Assembly: GCF_022647505.1 (NCBI RefSeq)
Contig: NZ_CP071409.1
Span: 2,728,001 to 2,792,000 of the forward strand
DNA: 64,000 bases
From: [Pantoea] beijingensis
GTDB lineage: Bacteria; Pseudomonadota; Gammaproteobacteria; Enterobacterales; Enterobacteriaceae
Reading direction: 5' to 3'
Made by a program: the position numbers and the translations under genes
Shown here: positions 58,715 to 64,000 of the stretch, in pieces
Layout of the letters: every line of letters begins with the position of its first letter
How positions within the stretch are numbered: the stretch's first letter is position 1
Notes under the pieces: model-generated
Told to the model about the DNA's origin: nothing
Seen by the model: only the letters and a program-made list of their open reading frames with translations
Database searches by the model: none

Positions 58715-60382
58715 TTAACCCTCGATTTTTGCCCAGGTATCACGCAGTCCAACGGTACGGTTGAACACCAGTGCATTCGCTGAAGAGTATCGGCTATCTA
58801 TGCAGAAATACCCTTCACGCTCAAACTGGTAAGGTGCGCTTGCCTCTGCCTTCTGTAACCCGGATTCAACGAACCCCTGCTGAATAACCAGTGATTGCGG
58901 GTTAATCGTCGATAGAAAGTCATCAGCCGCTGCCGGATTCGGGACACTAAACAGGCGATCATACAGACGGAACTCAGCCGGTAACGCATGCACCGCGGAG
59001 ACCCAGTGAATAACACCTTTGACCTTGCGTCCATCCGCAGGATCTTTACTCAGCGTATCCACATCACAGGTGCAGTACAGACATGTGATATTACCCTCTT
59101 CGTCCTTCGCGACGCGCTCAGCTTTAATCACATAGGCATTACGCAGGCGAACTTCTTTACCTAGCACCAGACGCTTATACTGCTTATTCGCCTCTTCACG
59201 AAAATCAGCACGATCGATATAGATCTCACGACTGAAAGGGACCACACGGGTGCCCATTTCCGGCTTGTTGGGGTGGTTTGGCATGGTCAGTAGTTCTTCA
59301 TGACCCGCAGGCAAATTCTCCAGTACCAGTTTAACCGGATCCAGCACCGCCATCGCACGTGGCGCGTTCTCATTCAGGTCATCGCGGATACAGGATTCCA
59401 GCGAAGCCATTTCGACGATGTTATCCTGCTTAGTGATACCAATGCGACGGCAGAACTCACGAATCGAAGACGCGGTATAACCGCGGCGGCGCAGACCGGA
59501 AACGGTCAGCATGCGAGGATCGTCCCACCCTTCGACCACTTTCTCCGTAACCAGCAGGTTAAGCTTACGCTTCGACATGATGGCATATTCAAGATTGAGC
59601 CGGGAAAACTCGTACTGACGCGGATGTGCAGGAATAGTAATGTTGTCCAGCACCCAATCGTACAGACGGCGGTTATCCTGGAATTCCAGCGTACACAGTG
59701 AATGCGTAATGCCTTCCAACGCATCAGAGATACAGTGGGTAAAATCATACATCGGATAGATGCACCATTTATTCCCGGTCTGATGATGCTCAGCAAACTT
59801 AATGCGATACAACACGGGATCGCGCATCACAATAAAGTTAGAGGCCATATCAATTTTTGCGCGCAGACATGCGGCACCTTCCGCAAACTCGCCGTTACGC
59901 ATTTTTTCAAACAGTGCCAGGTTCTCTTCCGGTGAACGATCGCGGTGAGGACTATTTTTACCCGGCGATGTTAGCGTTCCACGGTATTCACGGATTTGTT
60001 CGGGCGTCAATTCATCAACGTAGGCAAGTCCTTTGTTGATCAGTTCGAGCGCGTAATGATGCAGTTGGTCAAAGTAATCAGAGGAATAACGGATGTTGCC
60101 ACTCCACTGGAAACCTAGCCACTGCACGTCATTTTTGATGGACTCAACAAACTCAATGTCTTCTTTGACCGGGTTTGTATCGTCAAAACGCAGGTTGCAC
60201 TGGCCTTGATAATCTTGTGCGATACCAAAGTTCAGGCAGATCGATTTTGCGTGACCGATGTGCAGATAGCCGTTTGGCTCCGGCGGAAAACGGGTATGCA
60301 CGCTGGCGTGCTTACCGTTCGCCAAATCTTCGTCAATAATCTGACGAATAAAGTTAGTTGGGCGGGCCTCTGCCTCACTCAT
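58715..60382 (-). CDS. glnS: Glutamine--tRNA ligase
   Basis: 555 residues from the ATG at 60382 ([20 protein letters not shown]). Class I synthetase with HIGH as HIGHAKS ([15 protein letters not shown]), KMSKS as [15 protein letters not shown] (IMSKRKLN), and the Gln-binding FDDTNP. Two beta-barrel anticodon-binding domains at the C-terminus. It charges tRNA-Gln. The chitoporin genes chiPQ that lie between fur and glnS in E. coli are absent. Confidence 0.97.
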   Translation of the reverse strand: MSEAEARPTNFIRQIIDEDLANGKHASVHTRFPPEPNGYLHIGHAKSICLNFGIAQDYQGQCNLRFDDTNPVKEDIEFVESIKNDVQWLGFQWSGNIRYSSDYFDQLHHYALELINKGLAYVDELTPEQIREYRGTLTSPGKNSPHRDRSPEENLALFEKMRNGEFAEGAACLRAKIDMASNFIVMRDPVLYRIKFAEHHQTGNKWCIYPMYDFTHCISDALEGITHSLCTLEFQDNRRLYDWVLDNITIPAHPRQYEFSRLNLEYAIMSKRKLNLLVTEKVVEGWDDPRMLTVSGLRRRGYTASSIREFCRRIGITKQDNIVEMASLESCIRDDLNENAPRAMAVLDPVKLVLENLPAGHEELLTMPNHPNKPEMGTRVVPFSREIYIDRADFREEANKQYKRLVLGKEVRLRNAYVIKAERVAKDEEGNITCLYCTCDVDTLSKDPADGRKVKGVIHWVSAVHALPAEFRLYDRLFSVPNPAAADDFLSTINPQSLVIQQGFVESGLQKAEASAPYQFEREGYFCIDSRYSSANALVFNRTVGLRDTWAKIEG

Positions 60383-60623
60383 CTCAATTCCCTCAACACT
60401 AAATGTCTGATGATTTGAACCACGAAGTAACGGAGTATGATCCACAAAGCGAGGAAGGGAAACAACCGTTTGTTACCGGAATCACATAAAAAAGGGCAGG
60501 AATAGTCTCCTGCCCCGATCGCATTCCGGCCGATATGTGCTTGTAAGCCCCCTGTAACCTCAATTATCCAGAACGTGCCCTGGATAATATTTGCTACATG
60601 GTTCGTACAAAATACCCACCTGA

Positions 60624-62660
60624 TTAGCCTTTAATTTCGTACAATTTGGTCTCTCCTGCCACGACAGTGCCGCTAGCCAGTATGTTCAAGCCGCTGAAAT
60701 CATCAATATTGCTGACAACAACCGGGCTGATCATCGACCGAGCGTTAGCGCTCAGAAATGCCAGATCCATGTCCAGCACTGGCTGACCTGCAGTCACGCT
60801 GGCACCTTCTTCAATCAGGCGAGTGAAGCCTTTGCCGCTTAACGCGACCGTATCCAGCCCCATATGCACCACAATTTCCACACCGTTATCCGTTTCCAGA
60901 CAAAAAGCATGGTTAGTGTTGAATATTTTTACTACGGTGCCGGCAATCGGCGCGACGACGGTACTGCTGGTGGGGCTAATCGCCAGGCCATCACCTACAG
61001 CCTTACTGGCAAAAGCTTCATCAGGGACTGCTTCAATAGCAACAATTTCACCACTAACCGGAGCAACCAGCGTTGCGATAATGCCTTTCGACACATTAGT
61101 AACGGCCTGCGGTTGAGCATTGACGGAAGGTTCAGCGCTTGCCGTTTTTGCCGTTGCCGCCACAGGGCCTTTCGCCAGTACGGCTTTCATTGCGCTAGCA
61201 ATAGTTTCAGCGCGTGTACCCACAATAATCTGTACGCTTTGTTTATTCAGGCGAATCACACCGGAAGCGCCCAACCGTTTAGTGATATTTTCATTCACTT
61301 CCGCAGAATCTTTTACGTTCAGGCGTAGACGCGTAATACAGGCATCGATACCGGTCAGATTTTCAGACCCTCCAACCGCACCAATATAACGGCGAGCCAG
61401 TGATTCAGTTTCAGATTCATTGTTGCTACGGCTATCGACGTTAACATCATAGCCATCACTCTCATCACCCGCGACAGCCAGCTCACGCCCCGGCGTCATT
61501 AGGTTAAATTTGCGGATAGTAAAGCGGAAGACCACGTAGTAAATAACGAAAAACACCAAGCCCTGAGGGATTAGGAAGTACCAGTGCGTTGCCAGAGGAT
61601 TACGCGATGACAGGAACAGGTCGACCAAACCGGCACTGAACCCGAAGCCCGCGATCCAGTGCATGCTCGCTGCGATAAATACCGAAATACCGGTCAGGAA
61701 TGCATGGATAACATAGAGTACCGGCGCCACGAACATGAAGGAGAACTCCAGTGGCTCAGTGATCCCGGTGAAAAACGCCGCAAATGCCGCCGCCATCATA
61801 ATACCGGCAACCTTGGCTTTATTTTCCGGACGTGAACATTGGTAGATAGCCAATGCGGCCCCCGGTAAACCGAACATCATAATCGGGAAGAAGCCTGCCT
61901 GATAGCGACCGGTGATACCCACGATACCTTTACCTGTTTCGATGGATTGTGCGCCGCCAAGGAAGTTCGGAATATCATTGATACCGGCCACGTCAAACCA
62001 GAACACAGAGTTAAGCGCGTGATGCAAACCAACAGGGATCAGCAAGCGGTTGAAGAAGGCATAAACGCCGGCACCGACTGAGCCAAGTTTCTGGATGTGT
62101 TCACCAAAGCTGACTAATCCACCAAAAATAACCGGCCAGACATACATCAGAATGAAGGCGAGAACAATCATCAAGAAGGAAACAAGGATTGGGACCAGCC
62201 GGCGCCCGCTAAAGAAAGAGAGCGCTTTCGGTAACTCAACGTGACTAAAACGGTTATAGATTTCAGCGGAGATGATACCGACCAGGATACCGACAAATTG
62301 GTTGTTAATCTTACCAAATGCCGCAGAAACCTGATCCTGCGGTATCTTCTGGATCATGGACACCGCGGCTGGCGAGCAGAGAGTGGTCACGACCAGGAAA
62401 CCAACAAATCCGGTCAGTGCGGCGGCACCGTCTTTATCTTTCGACATGCCGTAAGCCACACCGATGGCAAACAGCACCGACATGTTTTCAATGATTGCAG
62501 AACCCGATTTTATAAATAGCGCGGCAAGCGCATTGCTTGCGCCCCACGTATCAGGGTCCAGCCAGTACCCGACGCCCATAAGAATTGCTGCTGCAGGCAG
62601 TGTTGCCACTGGCACCATAAGTGCTCTACCTACTTTCTGTAAGTAACTTAAAATATTCAC
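60624..62660 (-). CDS. nagE: N-acetylglucosamine PTS permease EIICBA
   Basis: 678 residues from the GTG at 62660 (MNILSYLQKVGRALMVPVATLPAAAILMGVGYW), preceded by GGGGGAAAAG; open frame further upstream is not chosen. Order: EIIC membrane domain (about 1-385, QAGFFPIMMFGLPGAALAIYQ, TGITEPLEFSFMF), EIIB with phospho-Cys in IDACITRLRLNV, EIIA with phospho-His in VVHMGLDTVALSGKGF. The EIIC part differs from E. coli NagE and is about 30 residues longer overall, while EIIBA is close. It imports and phosphorylates GlcNAc. Confidence 0.94.
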   Translation of the reverse strand: MNILSYLQKVGRALMVPVATLPAAAILMGVGYWLDPDTWGASNALAALFIKSGSAIIENMSVLFAIGVAYGMSKDKDGAAALTGFVGFLVVTTLCSPAAVSMIQKIPQDQVSAAFGKINNQFVGILVGIISAEIYNRFSHVELPKALSFFSGRRLVPILVSFLMIVLAFILMYVWPVIFGGLVSFGEHIQKLGSVGAGVYAFFNRLLIPVGLHHALNSVFWFDVAGINDIPNFLGGAQSIETGKGIVGITGRYQAGFFPIMMFGLPGAALAIYQCSRPENKAKVAGIMMAAAFAAFFTGITEPLEFSFMFVAPVLYVIHAFLTGISVFIAASMHWIAGFGFSAGLVDLFLSSRNPLATHWYFLIPQGLVFFVIYYVVFRFTIRKFNLMTPGRELAVAGDESDGYDVNVDSRSNNESETESLARRYIGAVGGSENLTGIDACITRLRLNVKDSAEVNENITKRLGASGVIRLNKQSVQIIVGTRAETIASAMKAVLAKGPVAATAKTASAEPSVNAQPQAVTNVSKGIIATLVAPVSGEIVAIEAVPDEAFASKAVGDGLAISPTSSTVVAPIAGTVVKIFNTNHAFCLETDNGVEIVVHMGLDTVALSGKGFTRLIEEGASVTAGQPVLDMDLAFLSANARSMISPVVVSNIDDFSGLNILASGTVVAGETKLYEIKG

Positions 62661-62770
62661 CTTTTCCCCCTCTGAGATCCGACAAAACCTCTGAAGCTGT
62701 TTCGTTTTATTATCACACTCTTCAGATATCTTGATGACAGTACACACCACGACGCGAAGTGTAAAAAGAA

Positions 62771-62793
62771 ATTAATTCGCTTCGCAAATTAAA
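62771..62793. promoter_or_regulatory. NagC-type operator (nagE side)
   Basis: A near-perfect palindrome: TTAATTCGC then a short centre and GCAAATTAA, matching NagC sites in form. Confidence 0.6.
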
Positions 62794-62804
62794 ACCATCA
62801 TTTA

Positions 62805-62820
62805 TGTGACTAACCTCACC
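62805..62820. promoter_or_regulatory. CRP-cAMP site
   Basis: TGTGA-CTAACC-TCACC matches TGTGA-N6-TCACA at 9 of 10 positions. It lies between the NagC-like sites. Confidence 0.8.
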
Positions 62821-62865
62821 AACTACCGCTATTTTAGTAAGGTACTTCTGGCTATCGATAGAAAC

Positions 62866-62886
62866 TTATTTTATGATCCGAATTAT
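62866..62886. promoter_or_regulatory. Second NagC-like site (nagB side)
   Basis: TTATTTTATGATCCGAATTAT has the AT-rich half-sites around a CG-containing centre expected of NagC. Weaker than the site at 62771. Confidence 0.4.
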
Positions 62887-62996
62887 CGAGATGGATTATT
62901 TCCTCTGTGGTTATCGCTCAGTCACGCTACGATAAGTGCAATCAGCTGAAATGCCATCTGCAACCTGCTTCTCTTTTGCTTAACATGAGGTGAAAC

Positions 62997-63797
62997 ATGA
63001 GACTGATTCCACTATCCACTACGGCACACGTTGGAAAATGGGCTGCGCGTCATATCGTTAATCGCATCAATGCATTTAAACCTACCGCTGAACGTCCTTT
63101 TATTTTAGGTTTACCAACTGGCGGTACGCCGCTGGAAGCATATAAGCATTTAATTGATATGCATAAAGCGGGCCAGGTCAGCTTCAAAAATGTCGTAACA
63201 TTCAATATGGATGAATACGTCGGCTTACCAAAGGAGCATCCGGAAAGCTATCACAGCTTTATGTACCGCAATTTCTTCGATCACGTTGATATCCGAGAAG
63301 AAAACATTAATCTTCTTAACGGCAATGCAGCCGATATTGATGCAGAATGCCGTCAGTACGAAGAAAAAATCCGCGCCTACGGTAAAATTCATCTGTTCAT
63401 GGGTGGCGTGGGTAATGACGGACATATTGCCTTCAATGAACCGGCGTCCTCCCTGGCATCACGCACGCGTATCAAAACACTCACTCATGATACCCGCGTC
63501 GCTAACTCACGTTTCTTTAATGGTGACGTTGATCAGGTGCCTAAATATGCCCTAACCGTCGGCGTTGGTACCTTACTGGATGCAGAAGAAGTCATGATCC
63601 TGGTCACGGGAAATGTTAAAGCTCAGGCGCTCCAGGCGGCCGTTGAGGGCAACGTCAATCACATGTGGACCATCAGTTGCTTGCAACTGCATGCGAAATC
63701 TATTGTGGTCTGCGATGAGCCTTCCACAATGGAACTTAAAGTGAAAACCGTAAAATATTTCCGCGAAATGGAAGCGGAAAATATGAAAAATCTGTAA
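62997..63797 (+). CDS. nagB: Glucosamine-6-phosphate deaminase
   Basis: 266 residues, E. coli length. It converts glucosamine 6-phosphate to fructose 6-phosphate and ammonia, with allosteric activation by GlcNAc-6-P. Motifs: [28 protein letters not shown] (Asp72), [20 protein letters not shown] (Asp141, His143, Glu148 region). GAGGTG ribosome site. The next gene in E. coli is nagA; it does not start within the 203 bases left in the window. Confidence 0.97.
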   Translation: MRLIPLSTTAHVGKWAARHIVNRINAFKPTAERPFILGLPTGGTPLEAYKHLIDMHKAGQVSFKNVVTFNMDEYVGLPKEHPESYHSFMYRNFFDHVDIREENINLLNGNAADIDAECRQYEEKIRAYGKIHLFMGGVGNDGHIAFNEPASSLASRTRIKTLTHDTRVANSRFFNGDVDQVPKYALTVGVGTLLDAEEVMILVTGNVKAQALQAAVEGNVNHMWTISCLQLHAKSIVVCDEPSTMELKVKTVKYFREMEAENMKNL

Positions 63798-64000
63798 CAC
63801 AATAGCCAGATAATTCGCGTCACACGCGGGTGACCAACCTGTCATGCCTCGGCCGCCTACTTCAGTAGGCGACTGGGGTTTTATCCGTTAACACCCCCTT
63901 TAATCCTCCGCAGCAGATCGCTCGGATGGGTCGGATAACAGGCAAGCCATCATCCTGATGACGTGAGGTATGACGGGAATACCCTGACGCATTTGAGTTG
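63798..64000. other. Region downstream of nagB to window end
   Basis: 203 bases without a recognisable start of nagA (expected N-terminus MYALTQGRIFTG). It contains a short hairpin and a GGGGT/ACCCC stem. Either nagA is further downstream than in E. coli, or it has been separated from nagB. Confidence 0.6.
63855..63870. repeat. Hairpin after nagB
   Basis: GCCTAC-TTCA-GTAGGC forms a perfect 6-bp hairpin. No long T run follows. It may be an intergenic repeat or a transcript-processing site. Confidence 0.5.

Larger units (their letters stand above)
62661..62996. promoter_or_regulatory. Divergent nagE-nagB control region
   Basis: 336 bases with one CRP site and two NagC-like sites, the layout known from E. 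coli, where NagC bound at both promoters forms a loop and CRP activates. The -10/-35 elements were not assigned. Confidence 0.7.

Overview
The window is a chromosomal segment of a gamma-proteobacterium of the order Enterobacterales. Gene content, order and protein sequence follow the E. coli gltA/sdh/suc/cyd/tol-pal/nadA and kdp/pgm/seqA/fur/glnS/nag regions, read in the opposite direction to the usual E. coli map. Many proteins are clearly diverged from E. coli, and several E. coli neighbours are missing (dtpD/ybgH, speF-potE, chiPQ, mngRAB, tRNA-Val genes). NagE has a different membrane-domain type from the E. coli one. A relative outside Escherichia/Salmonella, possibly towards Pantoea/Erwinia, is my guess; it is not proven here.

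Layout. 1-2.8 kb: the 3' part of an EvgS/BvgS-like hybrid sensor kinase overlapping zitB. 2.8-4.7 kb: pnuC and nadA, with a NadR-type operator upstream of nadA. 4.8-7.0 kb: a divergent DNA-alkylation repair pair (an Ogt/MGMT-type methyltransferase and an Ada-HTH-AlkA fusion) sharing a control region with a perfect 18-bp inverted repeat. 7.0-7.7 kb: three tRNA-Lys(TTT) genes plus a duplicated tRNA end and terminator flanking a 120-bp structured insert. 7.8-13.6 kb: ybgC-tolQRA-tolB-pal-cpoB (cell-envelope Tol-Pal machine). 13.8-17.0 kb: cydABX-ybgE (bd oxidase). 17.9-27.6 kb: sdhCDAB-sucABCD, divergent from gltA (28.3-29.5 kb), together a large part of the TCA cycle.

29.6-38.4 kb: nei, pcp, two putative membrane proteins (DUF979, DUF969), the pxpA/C/B 5-oxoprolinase, ybgI, phr and a long-form ybgA. 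Pcp makes free 5-oxoproline, PxpABC hydrolyses it to glutamate, and the two membrane proteins plausibly transport it. phr/ybgA lie behind a MerR-type TGTACA inverted repeat. 38.5-46.9 kb: ybfA and the complete kdpFABCDE potassium system. 46.9-48.0 kb: a gene-poor region that becomes AT-rich, then a compact four-gene chaperone-usher fimbrial operon (48.0-52.9 kb) at the place where E. coli has speF-potE. 53.1-64 kb: pgm, seqA, ybfF, ybfE, fldA, fur, glnS, nagE and nagB. The nagE/nagB control region carries CRP and NagC-like sites. nagA is not visible before the window ends.

Most of the window is conserved core genome. The accessory or unusual parts are the hybrid kinase, the Ada-AlkA/MGMT pair, the tRNA-Lys duplication, the fimbrial insertion and the long intergenic regions upstream of cydA and fur. 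Protein motifs were read directly. Functions come from family knowledge. Operon and regulation statements are inferences from spacing and motifs. No database search, alignment or folding program was run.
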